This document shows, piece by piece, positions 54,433 through 63,491 of a stretch of DNA of 64,000 bases. How positions within the stretch are numbered: the first letter of the stretch is position 1; every line of letters starts with the position of its first letter. The DNA comes from Thermococcus sp. M39 (GTDB lineage: Archaea; Methanobacteriota_B; Thermococci; Thermococcales; Thermococcaceae): NCBI RefSeq assembly GCF_012027325.1, contig NZ_SNUG01000001.1:486393-550392 (forward strand), given 5' to 3'. The position numbers and the translations under genes were made by a program. A model generated the notes under the pieces. That model did not search any database, was not told where the DNA came from, and was given only the letters and a program-made list of their open reading frames with translations.

Positions 54433-54433
<1 letters not shown>
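54308..54433 (+). CDS. Small basic protein (41 aa) inside the RAM operon
   Basis: An ATG with GGAGGT 6 bases upstream opens 41 codons that overlap the previous stop by 8 bases, and its own stop overlaps the next ATG (TGATG). The product starts MINWRLEKLLRQNTRFFARR and ends FKKGKRDDA, with many Arg and Lys. I do not know a homologue. Tight coupling on both sides and a good ribosome site support a real gene. Confidence 0.55.
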
Positions 54434-54941
<508 letters not shown>

Positions 54942-54945
<4 letters not shown>

Positions 54946-55637
54946 AGCTTGTGAGTTTTGATGTCTGGAACACCCTCTTAGATATCAACGTTATGTTGGA
55001 GGAACTTACAAAAGCCTTGGCTGAGCTGACAAAGAAAACACATAAGGAGATTTTTGAAAAGGTCATAGAAGCAAGAGGAGAAATCAAGGAGCTGAGGAAG
55101 AGCAAAAGAGGCAACCCAGAGAAAGCCTTGGAAGAAAGCCAAGAAATCCTTGCGAAAAAGCTTGGCTGTGATGTTGAAATTGTGAAAAGGGCTGTTGCTA
55201 AGGCAACGCTCAGAGTTAATGATACGATTCTCATTAAAGGAGCAATTGAAGGCTTGAAAGCAGCAAAAGAGAGAGGCTTAATCATAATCACAACGGGCAA
55301 TGTCATGTTCTGGCCCTCCGCTTATACGCGCTTAATTCTTGAGAGGTTTGGGTTGGCGGATTTCATTGATAAGCAGTTTTATTCTGACGAGCTCAAAGCG
55401 TACAAACCTATGAAAGAAGTCTTCCTGAAGCCGTTGGGGTATTTTAGAGTTAAGCCGGAAGAAGCACTTCACATAGGCGACACGTATGCGGAGGACTTTG
55501 AAGGGGCTTTGAGTGCAGGATTGTGGGCAGTCTGGATTAATCCAGATGCTGAAAAAGTTGAAAGAATAGCAGAGAGGGGCTTTGTGGTGAGGAATGCTGG
55601 AGAGTTAGGGGAGGTTTTGGAGAAAATCAAGGTTTAG
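54942..55637 (+). CDS. HAD superfamily hydrolase
   Basis: 231 residues. HAD motifs: I is FDVWNTLLD (residues 5-13, with Trp in the second position after Asp rather than the usual loop), II is ITTGN, III is the Lys in ELKAYKPMKEVF and IV is HIGDTYAEDFEGALSAG. A helical cap lies between motifs I and II. Likely a small-molecule phosphatase; the substrate is unknown. It is last in the RAM-domain operon, with overlapping start. The tail VVRNAGELGEVLEKIK is typical of the family. Confidence 0.85.
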
Positions 55638-55680
55638 TTAGAGAATACAAAGAAAAAGAATCTTTCTCCCCTCTCCCGCA

Positions 55681-55788
55681 TCACTTTCTCACATTTAACC
55701 AAGCTCCCAATCCAAGCTGCTTAGTCTTCTGATATCTCAAATCCTCTTTCCTATATCCAAAAGCCTCTAAAATCCTCAAAACTGCTGG
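55681..55788 (-). pseudogene. C-terminal scrap of an unidentified gene
   Basis: A minus-strand frame reads [35 protein letters not shown] and stop. It looks like the end of a real protein but has no start or ribosome site and begins right after the ferredoxin stop. I cannot name the family. It may be what is left of a gene lost downstream of ferredoxin. Confidence 0.4.
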
Positions 55789-55791
55789 CTT

Positions 55792-56091
<300 letters not shown>

Positions 56092-56659
56092 TCACTCCCT
56101 TGAACGAGCTCGTGGAAACTCCTTGCTTAGCATGGCATACTCCCGCTCGTCAAAAGCCTTCTTAGAAAGCGGGAGGAGGACAATAGTATTGTTCAGCAAG
56201 GCGTAATCCTTCAAACTCGTCAAGAACTTGAAGACCGGCTTGAAACCATTCTCCAGAACCAAGTACTCAAAACCATCAAGCAAGACAACCTTGGGAGCAT
56301 CCTCCCCCCGCATAAAATCAACCAAAGTCTGGAGAAGGTAGGGAAGCCTCGAGGGGTGAACTGAATTCTCCCCCTCAACCTTAGTGAGCCACAAGACTGG
56401 AACTTCTTTAGAGCCAAGCCTCCTCTTCACGAAGCTAAGCGGTTCTCTAGAGATTACAAAACCTTTTCTACTGTTTAAAAGCGTTAGAAAGAGCTCCCAC
56501 TTTTCAAGGTGATCGCACAGGAAAATTCCGCTCGCCCCCCCGAGCGTAAAAATTTTCACGCCCGCTTGAGGAAGTTAAGTAATGCTTGTTTTTCAAGAGC
56601 AACATTATGAATATGGACAGGATTACCATTGTAAAGACTAATACCGCCTGCACCATCAT
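56092..56659 (-). pseudogene. Membrane-anchored DUF835 protein, frameshifted
   Basis: A GTG frame from 56559 gives 155 residues of DUF835: KIFTLGGASGIFLCDHLEKW, KGFVISREPLSFVKRRLGSK, VPVLWLTKVEGENS and PKVVLLDGFEYLVLENGF. In DUF835 proteins an N-terminal membrane part is common. Upstream, in another frame, ATG 56656/56659 after GGTGGG reads MMVQAVLVFTMVILSIFIML, LLKNKHYLTSSSGRE and would join at a shift near 56560 to IFTLGG. I infer one base lost at GTGAAAATTTTT. The soluble part alone could still be made from GTG 56559. Confidence 0.6.
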
Positions 56660-56780
56660 CCCACCAAAATAGCAAACTGAGTTAATAACTTTTTCGCAAT
56701 AATGTGATTAAAGTAATTCCCTAAAGTTAGTATTTCTACGAATTTTACACAAAGTGTTTCAAAAAATAAGAGAGATTGCC

Positions 56781-57416
56781 TCAAGGCAGGACAAACGTGA
56801 GTCCCAAGAGTTCCTTGTTCACTGACTTCACTATTGAGGATTGGTGAAACTTTCCTTTTGTCTCAACCTTAACGATCATACTTGCCAGTTCTTCAAGCAA
56901 CGGCAAGGCTTCTGGAGTAGCAGTCTTCAACAAGTCAGTGTTAACGAAGTAAAACGCAATCCTCCGCTCATCACCAACAGAAGAAAGTATTTCGTTCACG
57001 GTACTCAACACTTCCCTCTTAGACTCGGCAAGCAGGAAGAGCTTCCCAATGCCCAGAACAGGATTAACTACCGCCCCCCCCGACAGAGAGTCAAAAATCC
57101 TCCTGTACTCGTGCTCTCGAATCGCTAGCTCTTTAATGTGAAGCCGTTCAACAACTTGCCCAACTTCCAACCTTCCCCCAAACTTTATGACTTTGACATC
57201 ATCCAGAATGCCTGCATCAAGTCCGGCCAGCTTCATCTGAGCCTTGTACAAGTAAAGAGTGTCTAAAACATCATCAACGACTACTTGATACCCCTTCTCT
57301 TTGGCCCAATTTATTAACTGCCAGAGCCCCACGTAGGGCATTGTTGTGGAAGAATGCTCGATCAGCACAGTTTCACCAGGCTTGACACCATCCCAAACAT
57401 TTTTAGCAATGCTCAT
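56781..57416 (-). CDS. DUF257 family protein
   Basis: 211 residues of a family largely confined to Thermococcales. It begins MSIAKNVWDGVKPGETVLIE, has GLWQLINWAKEKGYQVVVDD, FGGRLEVGQVVERLHIKELA and RIAFYFVNTDLLKTATPEAL, and looks like a RecA/KaiC-type fold without a P-loop. Function is unknown. GGGAGGGTGA precedes the ATG at the right spacing. DUF257 and DUF835 genes are often near each other in these genomes. Confidence 0.85.
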   Translation of the reverse strand: MSIAKNVWDGVKPGETVLIEHSSTTMPYVGLWQLINWAKEKGYQVVVDDVLDTLYLYKAQMKLAGLDAGILDDVKVIKFGGRLEVGQVVERLHIKELAIREHEYRRIFDSLSGGAVVNPVLGIGKLFLLAESKREVLSTVNEILSSVGDERRIAFYFVNTDLLKTATPEALPLLEELASMIVKVETKGKFHQSSIVKSVNKELLGLTFVLP

Positions 57417-57541
57417 TCACGCTCACCCTCCCAATTGGACTCCATTAATATTTCAAACTCAAGGAAATTTAACTCTTACTCTAACGCCAAAAAAGCAAAC
57501 CGTGGTCAAATGGGGTTTGAATGGAAGAATTGAAATAAAAT

Positions 57542-57727
57542 TCACCTGCAGACAAAATGCTTTTGTGATAGGCGCATGACCTCCACGCGGGGCGTGAATC
57601 CTTGGACTAAAGATTTTGGAACTCTAATAGTCTCAACCACCTCTCCTCCTATCGAATCAAACTCTGCAGAAACCTCCACGACCTGCTCGCTGAGAGCCTT
57701 AAGCATTTCCAAAGTCCGCTCATCCAC
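57542..57727 (-). CDS. Short hypothetical protein
   Basis: 61 codons from GTG 57727, which has GGAGGA about 9 bases upstream; an in-frame GTG seven codons earlier is another start. It reads MDERTLEMLKALSEQVVEVS, AEFDSIGGEVVETIRVPKSL and VQGFTPRVEVMRLSQKHF. I do not recognise it. It lies directly after a TnpB tail remnant on the same strand and may itself be a 5' fragment of a longer gene. Confidence 0.4.
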   Translation of the reverse strand: MDERTLEMLKALSEQVVEVSAEFDSIGGEVVETIRVPKSLVQGFTPRVEVMRLSQKHFVCR

Positions 57728-57748
57728 ATAATCCGTTTCCTCCTTCAC

Positions 57749-57955
57749 CTATTTTTGTTGCAGTCTTTGAGCAATCACTACCAATGTATTCTTGTGGTGC
57801 AGGAGGTTAGCCTTGAGGGAGAGCATCATGGGGAGTACTACTTCCTCAGCACTCCCGTCATTGGCTTTCGGGCTGAACGGAAAAAGGTTTTGGGCGGCAA
57901 CAAAATCCCTATCCGCCTCAAAACCACAAACAGGACACTTGAAGACCCTAACTAC
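57749..57955 (-). pseudogene. TnpB C-terminal zinc-finger remnant
   Basis: The minus-strand frame reads VVRVFKCPVCGFEADRDFVA and AQNLFPFSPKANDGSAEEVV to a stop at 57749. FKCPVCGFEADRD with the following AxNL is the second half of the TnpB zinc finger plus the third RuvC Asp. The upstream two thirds of tnpB are absent. The remnant ends close to the promoter region of the TBP gene. Confidence 0.75.
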
Positions 57956-57978
57956 ACCTTAGAGGATTATTTAACACA

Positions 57979-57992
57979 GTCTATGTATAGAC
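57979..57992. promoter_or_regulatory. Palindrome upstream of the TBP gene
   Basis: GTCTATGTATAGAC is a perfect inverted repeat of 6 bases around GT. It lies about 45 bases before the TBP start and just after GATTATTTAACAC, a possible promoter box. A dimeric regulator could bind here. Evidence is only the symmetry. Confidence 0.4.
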
Positions 57993-58034
57993 AAATTTAA
58001 GGTGCTAAACGTGAGTATATACCTGGTGAATAGG

Positions 58035-58604
58035 ATGGATGTGTTAAGCAGAGTTAAGGTCAGAGTTGAAAATGTTGTCGCCTCAATAGACCTCCATGGA
58101 GAGATTGATTTAGAAAAAGTTGCCAGCAACTTAAAAAATGTCGAATACGATCCAAGCATTTTTCCTGGTGCAATATACAAGCTTGAAAAGCCCAAAACTA
58201 CCTTTTTAATTTTTAATACTGGAAAGCTGGTGTGTACGGGAGCAAAAAACACTGAAGAAGTAAAGGAAGCAGTTAAAACACTTGTAAGGCAACTAGAAAA
58301 GTTGGGAATGAAGTTTTCAGAGGACCCAACAATTGAAATTCAAAACCTAGTAGCTTCTGGAGATTTAAACTTAGGGGATTTAGATTTAGACATCATTGCT
58401 TTAACTCTGCCTAATTGTGAGTATGAACCTGAAATATTCCCAGGGATAATTTATAGAGTCAAGGGTTCAAGATTAACAGTGCTTTTGTTTACTACAAGCA
58501 AAATTGTCATTGCTGGAGCTAGGAACGAGGAGGATATCTGGTTTGCTGTAAAAAACCTCCTCAAGGAATTAGAAAAGTACGAGCTTGTAAACATGGAGGG
58601 ATAA
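58035..58604 (+). CDS. TATA-box-binding protein, divergent type
   Basis: 189 residues, the length of archaeal TBP, with two repeats. Repeat 1: RVENVVASIDLHGEIDLEKV, DPSIFPGAIYKLEKPKTTFL and IFNTGKLVCTGAK. Repeat 2: IEIQNLVASGDLNLGDLDLD, LPNCEYEPEIFPGIIYRVKG and LLFTTSKIVIAGARNEEDIW. The FPG, LIF/LLF and TGAK/AGAR positions that contact DNA are kept. It differs from the usual Thermococcales TBP sequence I remember (IENIVASVDLFAQLDLEKVL) at many sites and lacks the acidic Glu tail, so I take it as an extra TBP. ATG 58035 has GGTGA 5 bases upstream. Confidence 0.9.
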   Translation: MDVLSRVKVRVENVVASIDLHGEIDLEKVASNLKNVEYDPSIFPGAIYKLEKPKTTFLIFNTGKLVCTGAKNTEEVKEAVKTLVRQLEKLGMKFSEDPTIEIQNLVASGDLNLGDLDLDIIALTLPNCEYEPEIFPGIIYRVKGSRLTVLLFTTSKIVIAGARNEEDIWFAVKNLLKELEKYELVNMEG

Positions 58605-58642
58605 TGCGATAAGCTTAAATATGCAAATTTTTTTACATAGGT

Positions 58643-60157
58643 ATGAAGGTGGCTCTCATGAGAACATCAGACATGATCGTTGCATTTTCAAAGTTTATCG
58701 AAAACCCGATAACGAAGTTTGAGCTTAAAAAGCTTCTAGAGAGGGAAGAAAATGGCAAAACAAAACTTGAAAACTATCTTTTAGCTTACTCCGAGGGAAG
58801 AGAAGTCAGAAGCATACACTACAAACTTTTAAAGAAAGTCCTTGAAAAAGGCCTGGAAACATTTATTGGTGGTGGAAAGGAAAGACTTAGAGAAGCTTTG
58901 AAAGATCCACACTTCAGAAAAGGTTTAGCAAGCGTTGTTAGGGGCTTGGCTTATTTTGGGGTGAGAAAACCCTTCACGTCTGGAGCACCGTTTTTAATTG
59001 TCTGGGACGTTACTTATGCCTGCAACTTGAGATGTAAGCATTGCTATGCCAATGCTGGGAAGCCATTAAGAGATGAACTCACAACAGAAGAGGCATTAAA
59101 AGTCGTTGATACTCTTGGAGAAGCGGGGGTTGCCGCTTTAGCCTTTTCTGGGGGAGAACCTTTGGTTAGAAAAGACATTTTCAAGCTAATTGACAGGGCT
59201 AAAGACTATGAAATGTACGTTGCAATAGCAACAAATGGAACTCTTCTGACAAAGGAGAACGTTAAAAAGCTTAAAGAACATGGCTTAGACTTCATTCAGA
59301 TAAGTTTGGATGGGACTAAAGACACTCACGAGGTCTTTAGAGGGATTCCCGGAATTTATGAAAGAACGGTAGAAGGCATTAAAAACGCCGTTGAAAGTGG
59401 GATAACAACTTGCATATCAATGACTGCTACAAAGCTCAACTATAAGGACGTTCCAAAGGTAATGGATTTAGCTGAAGAGCTTGGCGTTAACTATTTCATG
59501 TTATACAATTTTATTCCGACAGGAAGGGGAACTTTTGAGATTGATCTAACTGCAGAAGAGAGGGAAGAGCTTTTGGAAATGCTTTGGAAAAAGCTTAACG
59601 ACGAGAGCACAAAGGTAAGCTTCCTTTCTACAGCCCCTTACTATGCGAGAATTGCCCTACAGCACAAGAAGTATTACTTGGCAACACACTTTTATAATGC
59701 TAGGCTTGAGGGTCGCTTAACGGCTTTGGCAGACTTTATAGGGGGTTGTGGTGCGGGAAGGTTTTACATGGCGTTAAAGCCTAACGGTGACATGCAGCCG
59801 TGTGTTTTCTTTCCGCTTAAGCTTGGGAGCATAAAGGAGTTTAAGAATGGTGATGAGTTCTTGGAGTTTTGGAGGACTAACGAAGTTTTAGAAAAGCTTA
59901 GGGATAAAGATAAGCTTGAGGTTTGTGGAGACTGTAATTATAAATACGTTTGTGGGGGTTGCAGGGCAAGAGCTTACGCTTACTTCAAAGATTACTTAGC
60001 TCCTGACCCTGGATGCATAATTGTCCACTCTATGTTCAAGAAAAAGAAGGAGGAGCTTGGCATATTCGAAGTTTCCAATGACAAAATTCCCTTGACATCT
60101 AATTGCTTTTACATAAGAGGTGATGGTGATGGCAAGGATCGTGCTGAGCACCGATGA
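58643..60157 (+). CDS. Radical SAM/SPASM domain protein
   Basis: 504 residues. After an N-terminal helical part of 110 residues comes the radical SAM motif [15 protein letters not shown] (CX3CX2C, near residue 128), [20 protein letters not shown] and [19 protein letters not shown]. The C-terminal SPASM part has [40 protein letters not shown] and PDPGC, enough Cys for auxiliary clusters. SPASM proteins modify peptides, heme precursors or other compounds; the substrate is not evident. A TATA-like GCTTAAATAT lies about 25 bases upstream, giving a leaderless start at 58643; ATG 58658 after GGTGG is an alternative. It overlaps the next gene by 29 bases. Confidence 0.88.
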   Translation: MKVALMRTSDMIVAFSKFIENPITKFELKKLLEREENGKTKLENYLLAYSEGREVRSIHYKLLKKVLEKGLETFIGGGKERLREALKDPHFRKGLASVVRGLAYFGVRKPFTSGAPFLIVWDVTYACNLRCKHCYANAGKPLRDELTTEEALKVVDTLGEAGVAALAFSGGEPLVRKDIFKLIDRAKDYEMYVAIATNGTLLTKENVKKLKEHGLDFIQISLDGTKDTHEVFRGIPGIYERTVEGIKNAVESGITTCISMTATKLNYKDVPKVMDLAEELGVNYFMLYNFIPTGRGTFEIDLTAEEREELLEMLWKKLNDESTKVSFLSTAPYYARIALQHKKYYLATHFYNARLEGRLTALADFIGGCGAGRFYMALKPNGDMQPCVFFPLKLGSIKEFKNGDEFLEFWRTNEVLEKLRDKDKLEVCGDCNYKYVCGGCRARAYAYFKDYLAPDPGCIIVHSMFKKKKEELGIFEVSNDKIPLTSNCFYIRGDGDGKDRAEHR

Positions 60158-61739
60158 AACATTGACAAGCACTTATCGTGACGTTCCTTTATTGGATTTT
60201 CTCGGCTGTGCTCCCGTCGATAAGTTGCCAAGCTGGGTTTTTAGAATTCTTGATTCTCAAATTCCAGACAACAACGGAATCTTAACTATGGCGCCCTATG
60301 GACTGAGGAAAATTGAAGCTGCACTGCTTGCTCAGGAATTCAAGAGGGAGGAAGTTGTAGTTGCTCACCCGAGGAAGATAGGGCAGTTCATAGATGAGAA
60401 GACAACAATCGTAGCACTTTACGAGATGGATCCTATGGGCTTGGGCCCGGTAAGCATGATGTTTACAAACGGTGGAAAATGGACGAACTACACGAGGTTT
60501 AAATTCTTCCAGCTCGTTGAGAAGATAAATGCCCTTAGGGAGAGAAAAGGCTACAAGTTTAAGCTCGTCGTTGGAGGTCCAGGGGCGTGGCAGATTGACT
60601 TTAGAAAGGAAGAAAGAGAAAAGCTCAAAATTGACCATGTAATTATTGGGGAAGCAGATCACGTTGCCGGAGACATCTTCAGAGACATAGAGAGTGGCAA
60701 TGCTGATGAAACGGTATACATTAAAAGCTGGCCAAGAGTCGATGAAATTCCAACCATAGTCGCACCCTCATATAAAGGCCTCATTGAAGTAATGCGCGGT
60801 TGTGGGAGAGGATGCCGCTTTTGCGAGCCCAACTTAAGAGTGGCCCGCTACATTTCCCTCGAGAAAATTGAAGAGGAGATAAAGCTGAACATCACGGCGG
60901 GCATAGATCACGCATGGCTCCACAGTGAGGACATCTTCCTGTACAAGGTCGAGGATAAGAAAAACTTCTATCCAAACGCTGAAGCCGTGATAGAGCTCTT
61001 TGAGACGGCCGCCAAGTATACGAAAAACGTTAATCCAACCCACGGCTCGATTGCTGGAGCTTTAGCAAACCCAGGAATGATTGAGGGGATATCAAGAATT
61101 GTAGGAGCAAACGGGAGGCACTGGATTGGAATCCAAGTGGGCCTTGAGACTGCCTCGCCGAGGCTAATCGGAATGTATATGAACAACAAAATGAAGCCCT
61201 TCTCGCCAGAGGAGTGGCCGTGGGTTGTGTTGAACGGCACTTACGTCCTCAACAAGAACTACTGGTTCCCAGCTTACACAACTATCTTAGGTCTCCCTGG
61301 GGAGACTGAGGAAGATGAGATAATGACCGCCCAGCTTATAATAACGATGGAGAGGGAGCTTGAAGAGAAGCTCGGCAATAGGGCACACTTCACAGTAACT
61401 CCATTAGCTTTTATCCCCATGGGCTTGCTTAAAGATAGGGAATTCTTTAACGTTGAGGAGATGATGACTGAAGGCCGGTTCCTGCACCTCTATCATGCTT
61501 GGAGGCATCTCTATAAGGAAGTAGTGAAAGGTCTGCCAATGGTTATGAAGGGAAATCCATTCCTGCTTCCCTTCTATCCGCTGGCAAGGCTCGGAGCACG
61601 CTTGGTTGTTGAGCACTTAAGAAAGTGGGGAATCAAGCGTGGATTTAATCCAGATAAAAGGCTCGAGCCTTTGGATGTTAGAATCGATGTGGATGAGCAT
61701 AAATGGCATCCAACTCCATCGCTAATTGAAGCGTATTAG
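60129..61739 (+). CDS. B12-binding-type radical SAM protein
   Basis: 536 residues. The first 190 residues form an alpha/beta part like the B12-binding domain of MiaB/RumA-type radical SAM enzymes ([45 protein letters not shown]). The radical SAM motif is [16 protein letters not shown] (CX3CX2C, near residue 225). Further are [18 protein letters not shown] and [21 protein letters not shown] 60129 has GAGGTGAT 4 bases upstream. It is coupled to the SPASM enzyme before it, so the two likely act in one pathway, which I cannot name. Confidence 0.85.
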   Translation: MARIVLSTDETLTSTYRDVPLLDFLGCAPVDKLPSWVFRILDSQIPDNNGILTMAPYGLRKIEAALLAQEFKREEVVVAHPRKIGQFIDEKTTIVALYEMDPMGLGPVSMMFTNGGKWTNYTRFKFFQLVEKINALRERKGYKFKLVVGGPGAWQIDFRKEEREKLKIDHVIIGEADHVAGDIFRDIESGNADETVYIKSWPRVDEIPTIVAPSYKGLIEVMRGCGRGCRFCEPNLRVARYISLEKIEEEIKLNITAGIDHAWLHSEDIFLYKVEDKKNFYPNAEAVIELFETAAKYTKNVNPTHGSIAGALANPGMIEGISRIVGANGRHWIGIQVGLETASPRLIGMYMNNKMKPFSPEEWPWVVLNGTYVLNKNYWFPAYTTILGLPGETEEDEIMTAQLIITMERELEEKLGNRAHFTVTPLAFIPMGLLKDREFFNVEEMMTEGRFLHLYHAWRHLYKEVVKGLPMVMKGNPFLLPFYPLARLGARLVVEHLRKWGIKRGFNPDKRLEPLDVRIDVDEHKWHPTPSLIEAY

Positions 61740-61816
61740 AAAAGAGGAGGTGTTAAACTTATTAAGAATAACTGCATTAGTATAGAGTGGATTGAAGCAT
61801 ATTAGAAAAGAGGAGG
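61725..61816 (+). repeat. 26-base repeat, 66 bases apart, spanning a gene end and a leader
   Basis: ATTGAAGCGTATTAGAAAAG plus AGGAGG (61725-61750) recurs as ATTGAAGCATATTAGAAAAG plus AGGAGG (61791-61816), with one mismatch. The first copy holds the last codons and stop of the radical SAM gene. The second provides the ribosome site of the next gene. A tandem duplication of 66 bases, later diverged between the copies, would explain it. Confidence 0.75.
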
Positions 61817-61824
61817 CGGCGATT

Positions 61825-62139
61825 ATGCCGAAGGTGGAGATTGAGAAGGAAGAAGGAGAAGTAAGAATTGCCGCAGATAAGGCAACCCTTGAGAAGTTGG
61901 AGAAGGCAGTGGAAACCCTTGAGGAATTAAAGAAGCAGGTGCCAGGAATCCCAAGACCCAAGATAGAGGAGGCTATAGCTTCCATTGTAGAGGCAAGAGA
62001 AAAGCTCATTCCAAAGGTAGACGTGGAGAGGATTATTGAAACAGTTAAAGGCAGTGAAACAGAGCTTCACATTAAGTTTGACAAGCTGACCTTGGATGGA
62101 GAAGTGACAATAAAATTTGCCCCGCTGAAAAAGGAATGA
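61825..62139 (+). CDS. Small acidic helical protein, unknown function
   Basis: 104 residues from ATG 61825, with GGAGG 8 bases upstream. It reads MPKVEIEKEEGEVRIAADKA, then a coiled-coil-like ATLEKLEKAVETLEELKKQV, PRPKIEEAIASIVEAREKLI and a last beta-rich part (ELHIKFDKLTLDGEVTIKFA). Not recognised. It is followed by another small protein with a similar helix-strand mix, so the two may form a pair. Confidence 0.6.
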   Translation: MPKVEIEKEEGEVRIAADKATLEKLEKAVETLEELKKQVPGIPRPKIEEAIASIVEAREKLIPKVDVERIIETVKGSETELHIKFDKLTLDGEVTIKFAPLKKE

Positions 62140-62167
62140 CTTCCCCCTTCATTTTTTTATGGTGATA

Positions 62168-62590
62168 ATGGTGAATGCAAAAAACCTTGTAGGAATGCTT
62201 CTCAAGCTTCAGAGCTTAATAGTAGAGGGCTCACTTGAGATAAAGCTTGGAGGCAATTTTATCACGATAAGCAAAGATGAGATAATTGTGGATATATCAA
62301 GCCCAGGGGAAATAACCAAGCTTGCAAGAGCACTGAAGGAGAGTATGAAGAGTGGCATCACAAAGACTATAAAAAGCATTCCAGATGTCATGAAACTCAT
62401 AGCAGAGGTTGGAGAAGAGCTATACGAAGCCAAGAAAACACTCATCATCAAATATCGGGGTAGAGATGTTGCGATAATGGGCTTTAAAGCAAATCCCGGC
62501 ATTCTTGGAATGAATAACGTCGAAATTAAAGACAAGGTAGAGTTAATGAGATTAATCTCAGCTCTTCTAATGATATCATCTCTTCTCTAG
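62168..62590 (+). CDS. Small protein of unknown function
   Basis: About 140 residues. It starts MVNAKNLVGMLLKLQSLIVE, has strands GSLEIKLGGNFITISKDEII and LIIKYRGRDVAIMGFKANPG, and a helical middle (ALKESMKSGITKTIKSIPDV). No motif is recognised. GGTGAT lies just upstream; ATG 62168 is very close to it, so GTG 62171 is an alternative start. Its last 4 bases overlap the opposite-strand membrane protein gene. Confidence 0.55.
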   Translation: MVNAKNLVGMLLKLQSLIVEGSLEIKLGGNFITISKDEIIVDISSPGEITKLARALKESMKSGITKTIKSIPDVMKLIAEVGEELYEAKKTLIIKYRGRDVAIMGFKANPGILGMNNVEIKDKVELMRLISALLMISSLL

Positions 62591-62910
62591 GGTCTAATGA
62601 GTTTTAATATTTCATACATGAAAAAGCCAGCAAGAATTAGTATGATCATGCTAAGTATTCTAGGTTCCTGACTTATGCCCGGGTAGGCGACATAGGCAAT
62701 CAGAATCAATGGAAGCACCAAACAAATTGCAACACCCCAGCTTTTTATATAAATACTCAATCCTAAGAAAAAGACAAGTACTAATGCCAGTACAACAAGG
62801 CTAACACCTAATATTACTTGTAAGAGCACGTTCAAACCCCACTTGTAAGTTATTCCACCAGCTAATGCTAAAACAGAAAACAACACCACATAAGCTTTTG
62901 GCTTTCTCAT
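62587..62910 (-). CDS. Small membrane protein
   Basis: 107 residues with four hydrophobic helices (AYVVLFSVLALAGGITY, VLLQVILGVSLVVLALVLVF, WGVAICLVLPLILIAYVAYP, ILSMIILILAGFFMYEIL). Not recognised. It lies 22 bases downstream of the Hsp20 gene on the same strand, so they may be co-transcribed; a heat-linked membrane role would be speculation. Confidence 0.6.
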   Translation of the reverse strand: MRKPKAYVVLFSVLALAGGITYKWGLNVLLQVILGVSLVVLALVLVFFLGLSIYIKSWGVAICLVLPLILIAYVAYPGISQEPRILSMIILILAGFFMYEILKLIRP

Positions 62911-62932
62911 CCTTTACTCCCCCAAAGTGGAG

Positions 62933-63433
62933 TTATGCTTTTTCGAGCACTACTGTTAAAACCCCACTCTTCTTGTACGACTTATCCTTAATCCCCTTGA
63001 CTTTACAAGGAAGCTTAACCCTCTTGTACTTCCCATCTTTAGTCTTTATCACAACTTCATCATCACCAGCTAAATGGACGTCAATATTCTCCTCCCTCCC
63101 CCCAGGCAACTCAGCAAGAACACTAACACTATCCTCGTCCTCAAAAACATCAACCATAAAATCGCTAAACTCAACCTCTTCAATGAGTGGTTTCCCACTT
63201 CTAACTTTTCCTGGAACATTCCCAAACTCTCGAATCTGAGGCTTCCCATCTGGGCCAATATGCATTGTGAAACCATAGACAATCGGCTTACCATCTATAT
63301 CAAAATACCTAAACTCTTTTTCAAGCTCTCTGAACTCTCTCTCAACTTGCTCTCTAATTCTCCTGATCTCATCTTCTATATCAAAAAAGAACTCATCAAA
63401 AAAGCCATCCCAAAAATCCCTTCTTCTCCTCAT
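62933..63433 (-). CDS. Hsp20/alpha-crystallin family small heat shock protein
   Basis: 166 residues from ATG 63433, preceded by GGGGTG. The N-terminus is charged and aromatic (MRRRRDFWDGFFDEFFFDIE), as in archaeal small heat shock proteins. The alpha-crystallin domain follows: FSDFMVDVFEDEDSVSVLAE, LPGGREENIDVHLAGDDEVV, and ends with SYKKSGVLTVVLEKA, which includes the GVL motif. It lacks the extended C-terminal IxI tail of the main Pyrococcus sHSP, so it is a second, shorter class. It is next to a thermosome gene. Confidence 0.85.
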   Translation of the reverse strand: MRRRRDFWDGFFDEFFFDIEDEIRRIREQVEREFRELEKEFRYFDIDGKPIVYGFTMHIGPDGKPQIREFGNVPGKVRSGKPLIEEVEFSDFMVDVFEDEDSVSVLAELPGGREENIDVHLAGDDEVVIKTKDGKYKRVKLPCKVKGIKDKSYKKSGVLTVVLEKA

Positions 63434-63491
63434 CTCTAACACCCCAAACAAACACTATAAGCAGAAAAATAAATCAAAAAAGAAAGCAACA

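Noticed and set aside
57480..57545. GTTTGAATGGAAGAATTGAAA as a CRISPR repeat
   Set aside because: It occurs only once, with no spacing pattern; there is no CRISPR array in the window.
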